A DNA stretch of 64,000 bases from Avichristensenella sp031549905 (GCA_031549905.1 JAVBPC010000012.1:1-64000), one strand, 5' to 3'; counted from the stretch's first letter, positions 43,771 through 52,684 are shown. Notes: generated by a model not told the origin, from the letters alone. Translations and numbers: made by a program.

Positions 43771-45186
43771 ATGCGACAGAATGTTCAGGCGCTGGATCAA
43801 TATCTTTCCCGGCTGTTTGAAAAGAAGAAGCTTACCGGCCTTTCCGTGACGGCGTTTGGCCCGGAGGGCGAGGTTTTTGCCAAGGGCTACGGCAAGGCGA
43901 ACGCGGACGGAAGCCTGCTGTGCGATGAAAATACGATGATGGGTATCGCCTCCATGAGCAAATCGCACGCATCGCTGTGCCTGGCGATTCTAGCGGCGGA
44001 GGGCAAGGTTTCCTTCGATGACCCTGTGTATAAATTCTTCCCCACGTTTAAGGTACCCGGCGCGGCAAGGGACGCCGTAACACTGCGCCACCTGGCGATG
44101 CACACGGCGGGCATACCGCCCATTGAACCGCTGGAGTGGTCGATCGCAATGCACCTGTCCCCCGAGCGCCACAGCGACTGGGCAACCACGCTGCAGAAGA
44201 CGGCCCCGAATCCGTTCAGCACCATCGATCAGGTGATCGACTACATCGCCACGCTCCCCTATGAAACGCTGGGCGCGCCGGGCGAGGTGTTCAGCTACTG
44301 CAACGAAGGATACGCGCTGCTGTCCTACGCGGTGGATCTGGTGGCGGGCATGCCGCTGGAAGACTTCCTGAAAGCGCGCGTGTACGGCCCCCTTGGGATG
44401 ACCAGAACCGTGCTGGATGTCGACGCCTCTGAGGCGCGCGAGGTGTCGGGCGGCAACATCACGTCACTTTTCTCCCGCGATGATGACGACAGCGAAGCCA
44501 CCTGCGATGACGCGTGGTCCGTGCTGCCGCCGTTTAGGGCCTGCGGGCTGGTCAAATCCACCGCCAAAGACATGGCGACGTACTACCGCTGCCTATCCAA
44601 TTACGGTATGCACGAGGGAAAACAGGTGATCCCGCGCGAAGCAGTGGAGCTGCTAATCGGCCTTAACTTCCCGCTGGAAAAGCGCACCAACTATTGCCTG
44701 GGGCTCTACAAGCGCGCCTTCGAAGGCCATGCCGTGTGCGAGCACTCCGGCGCGCTGCACGGGGCATCCAGCCACGGCGGGCTGCTGCTGAATGAAGGCT
44801 GGGGGTTCGCCGCGCTGTGCAACCTGGATGACCAGGATGTGGATGTGTTCGTTCACGCGCTGATGAACTGGGTGCTGGGCCTGCCGCTTTCTACATCGCA
44901 CAGGTGGTACGCGCCCGTGGGGCATGCGTTCTCCAACCCGGAAATGGTGGAGGGCACATACCGCGCGCACGAGGGCATCCCAGCGGAAGTGACGGTGTAT
45001 CAAGAAAACGGTGTGCTGATGGCCGCCAAAAATGACTTGAAAATGCCGCTGGATTACTGCGGGGGCACGCTGTTTGCCGCCATCGATCATGACAAGGATG
45101 ATGTTCGGCTGCGCATGGAAGCGCTCATCCGCGGCGGCAAGGCATGGGGCGTGCGCTGCGGCAGCCGCGTCTACCAAAGAATTTAA
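43771..45186 (+). CDS. Beta-lactamase-fold serine hydrolase
   Basis: A 471-residue protein of the AmpC/DD-peptidase superfamily without signal peptide. SxxK is SMSK near residue 62, the YxN motif is YCN in FSYCNEGYALL near 177, and an HGG third motif is in SSHGGLLLNEGWG near 334. The C-terminal 90 residues form an extra beta-rich domain. GACAGGAGG lies 8 nt before ATG 43771. All three catalytic motifs are intact here, unlike in the hydrolase at 899. The substrate is unknown (ester, peptide or amide). Confidence 0.88.
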   Translation: MRQNVQALDQYLSRLFEKKKLTGLSVTAFGPEGEVFAKGYGKANADGSLLCDENTMMGIASMSKSHASLCLAILAAEGKVSFDDPVYKFFPTFKVPGAARDAVTLRHLAMHTAGIPPIEPLEWSIAMHLSPERHSDWATTLQKTAPNPFSTIDQVIDYIATLPYETLGAPGEVFSYCNEGYALLSYAVDLVAGMPLEDFLKARVYGPLGMTRTVLDVDASEAREVSGGNITSLFSRDDDDSEATCDDAWSVLPPFRACGLVKSTAKDMATYYRCLSNYGMHEGKQVIPREAVELLIGLNFPLEKRTNYCLGLYKRAFEGHAVCEHSGALHGASSHGGLLLNEGWGFAALCNLDDQDVDVFVHALMNWVLGLPLSTSHRWYAPVGHAFSNPEMVEGTYRAHEGIPAEVTVYQENGVLMAAKNDLKMPLDYCGGTLFAAIDHDKDDVRLRMEALIRGGKAWGVRCGSRVYQRI

Positions 45187-45187
45187 C

Positions 45188-45216
45188 TTGCGCAGGACCC
45201 GCGTTTTCGTTATGAT
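45188..45216 (+). promoter_or_regulatory. Likely promoter for the YhaM-like gene
   Basis: TTGCGC (45188-45193), 17-nt spacer, TATGAT (45211-45216). The -35 is poor, the -10 good. Confidence 0.45.
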
Positions 45217-45260
45217 ATAGAGGTAACAACGCGCTGCATGCGCAACAAGGAGGACGTCGC

Positions 45261-46229
45261 TTGCTCATCCCGCCCATTTCCAGCCTGGTAAAGGATACCC
45301 GCTATGACGGTTTTTTGCTGGTGCGCGCCGCTGAACTGCGCGCCGCATCCAACGGTTCCCGCTATGTGGATATGACGCTGGGCGACCGCACCGGGGATAT
45401 CAACGCCAAACAGTGGGATACCAACGCCACCCCGCCCCAGGTGGGCCAGGTGGTGCGCGTGCGCGGCCAGCTGATAGAGTATAACGGCCGCCTGCAGCTG
45501 AGGGTGGAAAAGATCCGCATCGCGACGGATGAGGACGAAGTGCCGCTGGATACGTTGGTGCTGTGCGCGCCGCGATCCCCCGCCGAAATGATGCGGGAGG
45601 TGCGGGATGCCGTTTCTTCCTTTCAAAATGAAGACCTGAAAGCGCTGGTCACGGCGCTGTTGGATGAGGCGGGTGATACACTGCTCACCTTCCCCGCCGC
45701 GGCCAAGCTGCACCATGCCGAGCGTAGCGGCCTTCTGCACCACATCACGGGCATGCTGCGCATGGCAGGCCATTTCGCAAATGAATATCCGATACTGGAT
45801 GGTGACCTGCTAAGCGCAGGCGTCATCGTGCACGACCTGTCCAAGCTTACGGAGCTGAACGCGACGGAGATGGGCACCGTATCCGAATACACGGCGGATG
45901 GCCAGCTGATCGGCCACCTGGTGCGCGGCGTGGCGCACATTGACGGCGTAGGCCGTGCGCTTGGAATTGACGCCGAAACGCTGATGATGGTGGAGCACAT
46001 GGTGCTGTCCCATCACGGTGTGCCTGAGTACGGCAGCCCGCGCCCCCCGATGTTCCCGGAGGCCGAAGTGCTGAACCACCTGGATATGCTGGACGCAAGG
46101 CTTTATGAGATGAACGCCGCGCTGCAGCTGGTGCGCCCGGGCGGGTTTTCGGAAAGGCTGTGGTCGCTGGACCGCAAGCTGTACCGCCGCCAAAGCGCCG
46201 AAAACGCACCCGGAAAGGAGACCCCATGA
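45261..46229 (+). CDS. YhaM-family 3'-5' exoribonuclease
   Basis: A 322-residue protein with an N-terminal OB-fold (about 15-95; YVDMTLGDRTGDINAKQWD) and a C-terminal HD domain. The HD motifs are LLHHITGML near 158 and VIVHDLSKL near 190, with a later His pair in VLSHHG. In Bacillus and relatives YhaM trims RNA 3' ends in the cytoplasm. The start is TTG 45261 with AAGGAGG 7 nt upstream. Its stop overlaps the ATG of the binding-protein gene by 4 nt, an unexpected partner for an RNase. Confidence 0.9.
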   Translation: MLIPPISSLVKDTRYDGFLLVRAAELRAASNGSRYVDMTLGDRTGDINAKQWDTNATPPQVGQVVRVRGQLIEYNGRLQLRVEKIRIATDEDEVPLDTLVLCAPRSPAEMMREVRDAVSSFQNEDLKALVTALLDEAGDTLLTFPAAAKLHHAERSGLLHHITGMLRMAGHFANEYPILDGDLLSAGVIVHDLSKLTELNATEMGTVSEYTADGQLIGHLVRGVAHIDGVGRALGIDAETLMMVEHMVLSHHGVPEYGSPRPPMFPEAEVLNHLDMLDARLYEMNAALQLVRPGGFSERLWSLDRKLYRRQSAENAPGKETP

Positions 46230-47992
46230 CGAAAAAGAAAGGCTTCCTGGCGCTGCTGCTTGCGCTGGCGCTTGCCGTGCCGATGGAGGGCGCGTTTGCG
46301 GCGACTCTTTTTTACCGGCCCCTGATCAACCGCAAGATCGCGCGGAATGAAGCCAAATCGCTGGATAACCTGCCCGAGGCGGCGCGCGCCCGTGGCCTTA
46401 ACACCCTGGCCGTCGGCATCAGCGACCTGTCCGGCGAAACGAATCCCTTTTTTGCGCGCACCTCAGGCGACGACGCTGTGGCCACGCTGCTGTATGATGA
46501 GCTGGTTTTCGCCGATAACAGCGATAAAGTGGGTGCAGGCGTCGCTACCTTTGCGCAGACAGCGGATGGGTACGGCTATACCTTCACCATCCGGGATACC
46601 GTGAAATACCTGGATGGCACGCAGGTGACCAGCGATGATTTCATCAACGCACTGTACCTGCTGCTGACGCCCGGGTACAGCGGCGCGTACGACATCAGCC
46701 GCCTGGGCATCCAGGGCGTGAAGCAGTACCTTACCGGCGAAAGCCAAACGATTGCCGGCATTGTGCGCGTTTCCGACCGCAGCTTTACCGTTTCGCTTGA
46801 AAAGACACCCGGGCCGGATTCGCTCTTTTACCTGACAATCCCCGCGCTGCGCGTTTCCCTTTTCGGGGATATGCGCCGCCCGGCTACGCTCACCAATCCC
46901 CAGGAGTTTGCCGCCTTCTACGAAGCATCCATCGCCCGCGTGCGGAAAACCGACGCCACCGGCATGACCTACGGGCAGTACGAGCTGACAGCGCTCAGCA
47001 AGGACATAGGGGCAACCTTCACGAAAAACCCTGCCTACTGGCGCGGTGAGCCAAAAATCACGACGGTTGAACTGACCGTGGTGCCGCTGGAGCAGAATCA
47101 GGCGTTTGCTGCGATCGCTGCCGGCCAGGTGGATATTGTAAACATTTTAGGGTCGGCGCAGATTGTTGATACGTCGCTTTCCCTTGGGTTCATCAACCTG
47201 GAAACCTGGGAGGGCGATGTGTTCGGTTACCTTGGAATGGACCTGGAAAACGCGCTGTTTTCCGACCATGCGGTGCGCCAGGCGCTTACCGTGGGGCTGG
47301 ACCGTGACAGCCTGCGCGCGGAAACCATGACATTCTACGCCAAGACGCCAAGCCTGCTGGTATTTGATGAATACGGCCTGACGTGGGATGAGGTGTACGA
47401 ATCCTACCCGTACGATCCGGAGCTTGCCGGCAGTCTGCTGGATGACGCTGGCTGGGTGATGGGCGAAGACGGCATCCGCCAGCGGATGGGGCGCGATTTC
47501 AGCTTCACACTGTCTTTCAATCAGCCCAACCCCTACATGGAAGTTGCCGCCGCGCGGATTCAGGCGGCGTACAAGGCGCTGGGCATCAAGGTGATCCTTG
47601 ACCCCCTGTCCCTGGAAGATTTGACGGACAAGATCGAAAGCGGCGGGTGCGATATGTATTTCCAGGCGCGCAAGCTGCCGGCGACCGCTTCTGTTGCGGC
47701 CAACTTCTTTGTGGGCAACAGCTACCTGAACAAAACCGGCTACACCTCCCAAACGACCGATTGGTTCCTGCAAAACGCGACCTCCGCAGCGGATCAGGGG
47801 CGCCGCACCGTTTATTACGAAACGCTGTTCCAGCAGATGTACATGGATCTGCCTGTCATCCCGCTGTACCGCCGTTCCGAAATGCTGCTCATCAGCGGGC
47901 GCGTAATGAACGCGATGGTCACCACATCGCATAACATTCTCTCTGATGTGTATCGCTTCTTCCTGGTGGATTCCCTGAAGAATCAGTGGTGA
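46226..47992 (+). CDS. Orphan peptide ABC transporter substrate-binding protein (SBP family 5)
   Basis: A 588-residue exported OppA-like protein. The signal peptide (FLALLLALALAVPMEGAF, cut near AFAAT) lacks a lipobox. Typical segments are YTFTIRDTVKYLDGTQVTSD and QALTVGLDRDSLRA. It ends with YMDLPVIPLYRRSEMLLI, as usual for the family. ATG 46226 overlaps the YhaM stop (ATGA) and has AAAGGAG upstream. No permease or ATPase gene follows, only a nucleotidyltransferase after a hairpin. Confidence 0.88.
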   Translation: MTKKKGFLALLLALALAVPMEGAFAATLFYRPLINRKIARNEAKSLDNLPEAARARGLNTLAVGISDLSGETNPFFARTSGDDAVATLLYDELVFADNSDKVGAGVATFAQTADGYGYTFTIRDTVKYLDGTQVTSDDFINALYLLLTPGYSGAYDISRLGIQGVKQYLTGESQTIAGIVRVSDRSFTVSLEKTPGPDSLFYLTIPALRVSLFGDMRRPATLTNPQEFAAFYEASIARVRKTDATGMTYGQYELTALSKDIGATFTKNPAYWRGEPKITTVELTVVPLEQNQAFAAIAAGQVDIVNILGSAQIVDTSLSLGFINLETWEGDVFGYLGMDLENALFSDHAVRQALTVGLDRDSLRAETMTFYAKTPSLLVFDEYGLTWDEVYESYPYDPELAGSLLDDAGWVMGEDGIRQRMGRDFSFTLSFNQPNPYMEVAAARIQAAYKALGIKVILDPLSLEDLTDKIESGGCDMYFQARKLPATASVAANFFVGNSYLNKTGYTSQTTDWFLQNATSAADQGRRTVYYETLFQQMYMDLPVIPLYRRSEMLLISGRVMNAMVTTSHNILSDVYRFFLVDSLKNQW

Positions 47993-48021
47993 TGCAAGTG
48001 AAAACATACCGATATCGCAGT

Positions 48022-48052
48022 GCAAGGGGATTTCGCAAGAAATCCCTTTTGC
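48022..48052 (+). terminator. Hairpin with GCAA tetraloop after the binding-protein gene
   Basis: A stem of about 11-13 bp (48022-48034 with 48039-48052, one bulge, one G-T pair) closed by GCAA. TTTT lies within the 3' arm rather than after it. It ends just before ATG 48055, so it may end transcription or mask the next start. Confidence 0.6.
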
Positions 48053-48054
48053 GC

Positions 48055-48822
48055 ATGATTGACCGGAATTTGATTGTGGAAACGCTGCGCGCCGCGCTGC
48101 AGCCGCTGCCCTATGTCCATGCCCTTTGGCTGGAAGGCGCGGACGCGGGCGGCATGCTGGATGCCTATTCGGATATCGATCTATGGGTGGATGTGGATGA
48201 TGACAGCGAGGCAGCCGCAACCGATGCGGTGGAAGCGGCGCTTCAATCACTGTCCCCGATTGACGCGCGGCACATCATACCGCACGGCCATCCGAAAATA
48301 CGCCAGCGGGTGTACCATCTTGCGAGCAGTTCCCCCTACCTAATGATTGATTTCTGCTGGCAGCTGCATAGCCGCGACAGAAAGGACTCCGCGCTGGTGG
48401 AGGGCGATGCCATCGAATCGGCAAAGGTTATCTTTGACAAGAGCGGCGTGGTGCACTATCTGCCGGATGACCCAGAGAGGTACCTGGCACGGAACCGGGA
48501 GCGCCTTAAGGCGTGCGAATACCGCTACAGCCAGCATTGCCGTGTGATCAAATATGTGCGCCGGGGGCAATACCCCGAGGCATATGCCTATTACCACCGC
48601 TATGTGGTGGAGCCGTTGATCGACCTGCTGCGGTTGATCCACACGCCCGCGCACGCGGATTACTACCTTGTGCATATCTCGCAGCATATCCCGCAGGCGG
48701 AATGCGCGCGGCTTGAAGAATACCTGAAAGCGGCGAGCCTTGTGGAGATCGAGGAAAAGACGGAAACAGCCCAGGCCTGGTATGCCCAGCTGATGGCACA
48801 GTTGGCCGCGAAAGGAATATAA
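48055..48822 (+). CDS. Nucleotidyltransferase-domain protein
   Basis: A 255-residue protein of the DNA polymerase beta-like nucleotidyltransferase superfamily. The metal-binding pair lies in AYSDIDLWVDV near residue 44, after WLEGADAGGM, where the usual Gly-Ser motif is altered. The C-terminal half is helical (KNTase_C-like). Relatives include aminoglycoside/lincosamide adenylyltransferases, but resistance cannot be claimed. ATG 48055 is chosen because the upstream reading from 47992 would translate the hairpin; no strong ribosome site is seen for either, so the start is uncertain. Confidence 0.75.
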   Translation: MIDRNLIVETLRAALQPLPYVHALWLEGADAGGMLDAYSDIDLWVDVDDDSEAAATDAVEAALQSLSPIDARHIIPHGHPKIRQRVYHLASSSPYLMIDFCWQLHSRDRKDSALVEGDAIESAKVIFDKSGVVHYLPDDPERYLARNRERLKACEYRYSQHCRVIKYVRRGQYPEAYAYYHRYVVEPLIDLLRLIHTPAHADYYLVHISQHIPQAECARLEEYLKAASLVEIEEKTETAQAWYAQLMAQLAAKGI

Positions 48823-48830
48823 GATAGGAT

Positions 48831-49396
48831 ACGCCCCCCACCGAAGCGCAGGTTGAGGAATACATTGGCAACCCGCTATGGCGGCAAATAAACGATGATC
48901 TGCGCAGCGCATATCATACAGAGCCGAAGATGGAACACAGCTGCTGTTCTATGCAGGCAGGGTGGAACATCAAGGGTAACACCACACAGATGACGGGTGC
49001 GCCGGCGGGATGGATTTTTGACCAGGCGCGCTTGCGAAAATCGAAGGCATAGCAGCGCTACGTCGAGTGTTTTCGCAAGTGCGCATGGGCGGAAAGCCAC
49101 CCGCCCGCGTGCCTGGCATCTGCGCGGTGTTGCCCAGCTACAAAAAGGGCGGCAAATCGCTCTATACGCTGTATCCAATGCCGGGATTTTTCATTGCGCT
49201 GGTGGTTATCGGCGAAAAGGAGATGCAAGATGCCGAGCTGATGCTGCCCACCTGCTCAGACTATATTCAGGCCGTGTTTGCCGGCACGCAGACCGGGCAG
49301 GGCCAGAAATGGCTGATGATCGCTGTGAAAGATGCGGATACTTTGCGGGATGCGGAGCGGCTGATGGCGCTGCGCGTACCGGCGAAAAGGCGTTAA
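48831..49396 (+). pseudogene. Broken DUF3788 gene interrupted by foldback element E3
   Basis: Two halves of one DUF3788-type protein can be read. The first (48831-48971) encodes TPPTEAQVEEYIGNPLW and ends at QAGWNI. The second (49136-49396) resumes with SYKKGGKSLYTLYPMP and ends at LMALRVPAKRR. Between them lie about 164 nt, and the two halves are in different frames with a stop in the insert. A start codon for the first half is also missing: an in-frame TAG stands at 48825. The family size is about 140 residues and the two halves together supply nearly all of it, so this is a recent wreck rather than two genes. Confidence 0.8.
48974..49135 (+). repeat. Foldback element E3 (about 162 nt) inserted in the DUF3788 gene
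   Basis: Terminal arms GGGTAACACCACACAGATG (48974-48992) and 49117-49135 pair over 19 bp; the three non-identical positions are all G-T pairs. Inside, GCGCGCTTGCGAAAA (49030-49044) faces TTTTCGCAAGTGCGC (49070-49084), and TAGC-AGC-GCTA (about 49051-49061) is the central hairpin, as in E1. Removing 48972-49135 rejoins the DUF3788 frame. No clear target duplication is visible. Confidence 0.75.
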
Positions 49397-49422
49397 AATC
49401 CTTCCGAGCCAGTTTCCAAACC

Positions 49423-49475
49423 AAACCGTCGGCCTGCAAAACAATGCGCGGGCCGGCGGTTTTGCATATCTTTTT
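49423..49475 (+). terminator. Intrinsic terminator after the DUF3788 remnant
   Basis: A stem of about 15 bp (49423-49437 with 49448-49462, several G-T pairs) followed after a short gap by CTTTTT. Confidence 0.7.
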
Positions 49476-49493
49476 ACTGTGCGGCACCGCGGC

Positions 49494-49522
49494 TTTACTT
49501 TCTTCATAACTATCGGTATTAT
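49494..49522 (+). promoter_or_regulatory. Likely promoter for the ZIP transporter gene
   Basis: TTTACT (49494-49499), 17-nt spacer, TATTAT (49517-49522). Transcription from about 49529 would include foldback element E2 in the leader. Confidence 0.5.
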
Positions 49523-49541
49523 ACAGTAGGTAAAACTGGTG

Positions 49542-49704
49542 ATACCAAATCCTGATAGATTTTTCCGAGAAGATCGCAAGGGATTTTTTCGTCCGGCAAG
49601 AAGCCAGAAGGAGGCGTAGCTGGAGGCTACGCTGACTGGCAGGCGCCGCCGCCGGACGGAAAAAGGCCTGCGAGATTCCGGCAAAATTTATCCGGATTTG
49701 GTAT
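49542..49704 (+). repeat. Foldback element E2 (about 163 nt) in the leader of the ZIP gene
   Basis: Outer arms 49542-49567 and 49679-49704 pair over 26 positions with two mismatches and one G-T. The inner arms TTTTTTCGTCCGGC (near 49584-49597) and GCCGGACGGAAAAAGG (49650-49665) pair, and GCGTAGC faces GCTACGC as a central hairpin (about 49614-49632). GATCGC then GGATTTTTTCGTC matches GATTGC then AGATTTTTCGTC of E1. It ends 23 nt before the TTG start at 49728. Confidence 0.75.
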
Positions 49705-49727
49705 GAAACACGAAAGGAGAATTCCCT

Positions 49728-50483
49728 TTGCTATACGCACTGCTTACCGCGCTGGGTGTCGGCGGCGCCACCGTTATCGGTGCCGCGCTGGGCTTTTCGG
49801 TCAAAAACATCCCCCATCGGTTCAACGACGCCATCTTGAGTTTTGCGGCGGGTGTGATGCTGGCAGCTTCGGTTTTTGGGCTGATACAGCCTTCCATTGC
49901 GCTTGGCGGGGCGCACGGCGTGTGGGTCACCGTGGTCGGTGTGCTGCTGGGGGCCGTGTTCCTGAATTTTGCGGACAGGTTTACCCCGCATCTGCATACC
50001 CTGGTAGGGCTGGATAAGGAAAAACACGGCGGCAATGAGGGGCTTGACAAAATTCTGCTGTTCATCCTGGCCATTGCCATTCACAACCTGCCGGAGGGCA
50101 TCGCGGCGGGCGTGGCGGCAGGCCAGGGGAATACCAGCAACTCCCTTTCGGTAACGCTGGGCATCATGCTGCAGAATGTGCCGGAAGGGATGATCATCAT
50201 TTCCCCGCTGCTGACGGCAGGCGTTACGCGCGGGCGGGCGTTTGCCATCGCGGCAATAACCGGCGTGATCGAGATCGTCGGCACGGTTCTTGGATACTTT
50301 GCCGTCTCTGTTGCGTCTCAGATTTTGCCCTTCGCATTGGCGTTCGCGGGCGGTACGATGCTATACGTCATCGGCGATGAAATGATCCCGGAAACGCACG
50401 CGCACGGGCATGAGCGGCTTGCAACCTATGCGCTGCTGGCGGGGTTTCTAGTGCTGACGGTGCTGGATTTCTATCTGGCGTAA
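49728..50483 (+). CDS. ZIP-family divalent metal transporter (ZupT-like)
   Basis: A 251-residue integral membrane protein with about eight helices, importing zinc, iron or manganese. The paired ZIP motifs are HNLPEGIAAG near residue 124 and QNVPEGMI near 150, which supply the metal site. A short His-containing loop (LDKEKHGGNEGLDK) lies between helices 3 and 4, and a C-terminal HAHGHE stretch near 225 may bind metal. The start is TTG 49728, with AAAGGAG 8 nt upstream. The leader holds the E2 element, which could control expression. Confidence 0.93.
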   Translation: MLYALLTALGVGGATVIGAALGFSVKNIPHRFNDAILSFAAGVMLAASVFGLIQPSIALGGAHGVWVTVVGVLLGAVFLNFADRFTPHLHTLVGLDKEKHGGNEGLDKILLFILAIAIHNLPEGIAAGVAAGQGNTSNSLSVTLGIMLQNVPEGMIIISPLLTAGVTRGRAFAIAAITGVIEIVGTVLGYFAVSVASQILPFALAFAGGTMLYVIGDEMIPETHAHGHERLATYALLAGFLVLTVLDFYLA

Positions 50484-50499
50484 ATTATCAAATAGAAGA

Positions 50500-50526
50500 C
50501 CGCGGGGGGAGGAAGTTCCCCCGCGG
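50500..50526 (+). other. GC-rich hairpin between the ZIP and FtsH genes
   Basis: CCGCGGGGG (50500-50508) pairs exactly with CCCCCGCGG (50518-50526). No T-run follows, so it is either a weak terminator or an RNA-stabilising stem. Confidence 0.6.
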
Positions 50527-50565
50527 CCTGATGAGAGAAGCAAAAGGAGGCAAAGGCATTTATTC

Positions 50566-52401
50566 ATGAATGAGAATCTACCGAAAAACAGTAGACCGCT
50601 GCTATACTATGCGCTGGTTGCAATCCTTGTGATTCTGCTGCTGAACGCGCTGGTGTTCCCAAGCCTGTGGGAAAGGCAGGTAATTGAGGTAGGATACAGC
50701 GATTTCCTGGATATGGTGGATTCCGGCCGGGTGCGAGCGGTGCGGCGGGATGCATCCCAAATCGTATTTGAAGCGGCGGATGGAACGGGCGAGACGGCGC
50801 TGTTCAAAACGGGCGTGTGGCCGGATGATGATCTGGTGGACCGGCTGCGCGGGGCGAATGTCACCTTTCTGGCGACCATCCCCACGCAAAGTTCACCCCT
50901 GCTGACGTTTGTGCTGTTTTGGGTGCTGCCCATTGTGCTGTTCATCGTGGGCGGGCGGCTGCTTTCCAATATGCTGAACAAGCGGATGGGCGGCGGCGCG
51001 CTATCCTTCGGAAAATCCGGCGCAAAGATGTATGTGCAGGCGCAGACTGGCAAGACATTCGCCGATGTTGCCGGTCAGGATGAGGCCAAAGAGGCACTGA
51101 TGGAGATTGTGGACTTCCTGCACAACCCCGGCAAGTACGCCTCCATCGGCGCGGTGCTGCCCAAGGGGGCGCTGCTGGTGGGCCCTCCGGGCACCGGCAA
51201 AACGCTGCTGGCAAAGGCCGTCGCCGGGGAGGCGAATGTGCCCTTTTTCTCCATTTCCGGTTCCGAGTTCGTCGAAATGTTTGTGGGAATGGGCGCCGCC
51301 AAGGTGCGTGACTTGTTCAAGCAGGCAAGCGACAAGGCGCCTTGCATCGTATTTATCGATGAGATCGACACCATCGGCAAGAAGCGCGACGGGGTCAGCG
51401 CCATCGGCGGCAATGACGAGCGTGAGCAGACGCTCAACCAACTGCTGGCCGAGATGGATGGGTTTGACGGGAGGAAAGGCGTGGTTATTCTGGGCGCGAC
51501 AAACCGCCCGGAAACGCTGGACAAAGCGCTGCTGCGCCCCGGTCGCTTCGACCGGCGCGTGCCTGTGGAACTGCCGGATTTGCTGGGCCGCGAGGCAATC
51601 CTGAAGGTGCACGCCAAGACAATACAGGCCGAAAAGAGCGTGGATTACCTGGCCGTTGCGCGCGCCACGCCGGGCGCCTCCGGCGCGGAACTGGCGAACA
51701 TCATCAACGAGGCGGCGCTGCGCGCGGTCCGCATGGGGCGCAGCGCAATCAGCCAGGCTGATCTTGAGGAGAGCGTTGAGGTGATTGTGGCAGGATATCA
51801 GCGCAAAAACGCCGTGATGTCCGCGCATGAAAAGCGAATCGTGGCATTCCATGAGGTCGGCCATGCGGTGGTTGCCGCAAAGCAATCCGATGCCGCGCCC
51901 GTACACAAGATTACGATCATCCCACGCACATCGGGCGCGCTCGGGTACACGATGCAGATTGATGAGATCGAGCGCGTGCTGCTTACGCGCGAACAGGTGC
52001 TGGCGAAAATCACCACGCTATGCGGCGGGCGCGCGGCGGAGGAGATCACATTCGGTTCCATCACCACCGGTGCGGCAAATGACATCGAGCAGGCCACGCG
52101 GATGGCCCGCGCGATGGTTTCCCGCTATGGGATGAGCGAGCAGTTTGGCATGGTGGCGCTGGAGGCGGTGACAAATCAGTACCTTGGCGGGGATGCATCC
52201 CTGACGTGTTCGCCGGAGACCGCCGCGCAGATCGACAGGGAAGTGGTGCGCCTGATAGCGGATTGCTACAAGAGCGCAAAAGAAATCTTGCGCATAAACG
52301 GAATGAAGCTGCAAATGCTTGCGGAATATCTGTATGAACGGGAAACCATCAGCGGGGAGGAGTTTGCCTCACGGCTTAGCGGGGTGAACTTGCGGGGGTG
52401 A
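50566..52401 (+). CDS. ftsH: ATP-dependent zinc metalloprotease FtsH
   Basis: A 611-residue membrane protease that unfolds and degrades proteins at the membrane. Helix 1 is at about 11-32, an extracytoplasmic domain to about 105, helix 2 near 108-127. The AAA domain has Walker A GPPGTGKT near 206, Walker B IVFIDEID near 262 and the second region of homology ATNRPETLDKALLRPGRFDR. The zinc motif HEVGH is near 428. AGGAGG is about 15 nt before ATG and AAAGG nearer. Length and domain order are normal. No tilS/hpt neighbours are present, so it may be an additional FtsH copy. Confidence 0.95.
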   Translation: MNENLPKNSRPLLYYALVAILVILLLNALVFPSLWERQVIEVGYSDFLDMVDSGRVRAVRRDASQIVFEAADGTGETALFKTGVWPDDDLVDRLRGANVTFLATIPTQSSPLLTFVLFWVLPIVLFIVGGRLLSNMLNKRMGGGALSFGKSGAKMYVQAQTGKTFADVAGQDEAKEALMEIVDFLHNPGKYASIGAVLPKGALLVGPPGTGKTLLAKAVAGEANVPFFSISGSEFVEMFVGMGAAKVRDLFKQASDKAPCIVFIDEIDTIGKKRDGVSAIGGNDEREQTLNQLLAEMDGFDGRKGVVILGATNRPETLDKALLRPGRFDRRVPVELPDLLGREAILKVHAKTIQAEKSVDYLAVARATPGASGAELANIINEAALRAVRMGRSAISQADLEESVEVIVAGYQRKNAVMSAHEKRIVAFHEVGHAVVAAKQSDAAPVHKITIIPRTSGALGYTMQIDEIERVLLTREQVLAKITTLCGGRAAEEITFGSITTGAANDIEQATRMARAMVSRYGMSEQFGMVALEAVTNQYLGGDASLTCSPETAAQIDREVVRLIADCYKSAKEILRINGMKLQMLAEYLYERETISGEEFASRLSGVNLRG

Positions 52402-52684
52402 ACAGGTTTGGTAATGAAGGTCCAGGCAGAACGTATATGACCGTTTTTCTTTTCTTGTCGCCATGCCAGCCGACGCCATCCCCCTCCACGTAACCCGTGC
52501 AAAATGTTTCCTACCAATATGCCCTCAACAGACTCTTTTCGTTTTCCCTCTGCGCCATTAACGGATTCCTTTCAGACGCTTATTCCCGCTCTTTCCCTTT
52601 TCAGGGCACTATGCCTGCCTTGGGATCTCTCATGTGCCTTCCTATTTTATTGTAGGTTTGGAGGAAATTCAAGCGGTTTCGGGC
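52402..52684. other. Gap without recognisable gene (ftsH to the tRNA promoter)
   Basis: I see no ORF with a credible ribosome site and no clear hairpin in this stretch; the ftsH terminator was not found. The longer gap, 52402-52752, also contains the tRNA promoter at 52685-52713. Confidence 0.5.

Noticed and set aside
47992..48822. A longer nucleotidyltransferase starting at 47992
   Set aside because: The extra residues would be encoded by the hairpin at 48022-48052, have no family match, and no ribosome site precedes that start; ATG 48055 fits the domain better.
48055..48822. Calling the nucleotidyltransferase an aminoglycoside resistance enzyme
   Set aside because: Only the superfamily metal motif is visible; the wider family has many substrates and the usual Gly-Ser motif is altered.
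49067..49396. The second half of the DUF3788 remnant as an intact 109-residue gene
   Set aside because: Its first 20 or so residues come from foldback element E3 and it lacks a ribosome site; the family's N-terminal half lies upstream in another frame.
49542..49704. E2 as a simple terminator for the DUF3788 remnant
   Set aside because: No T-run follows the stem, a separate terminator exists at 49423-49475, and the inner arms and central hairpin resemble E1.
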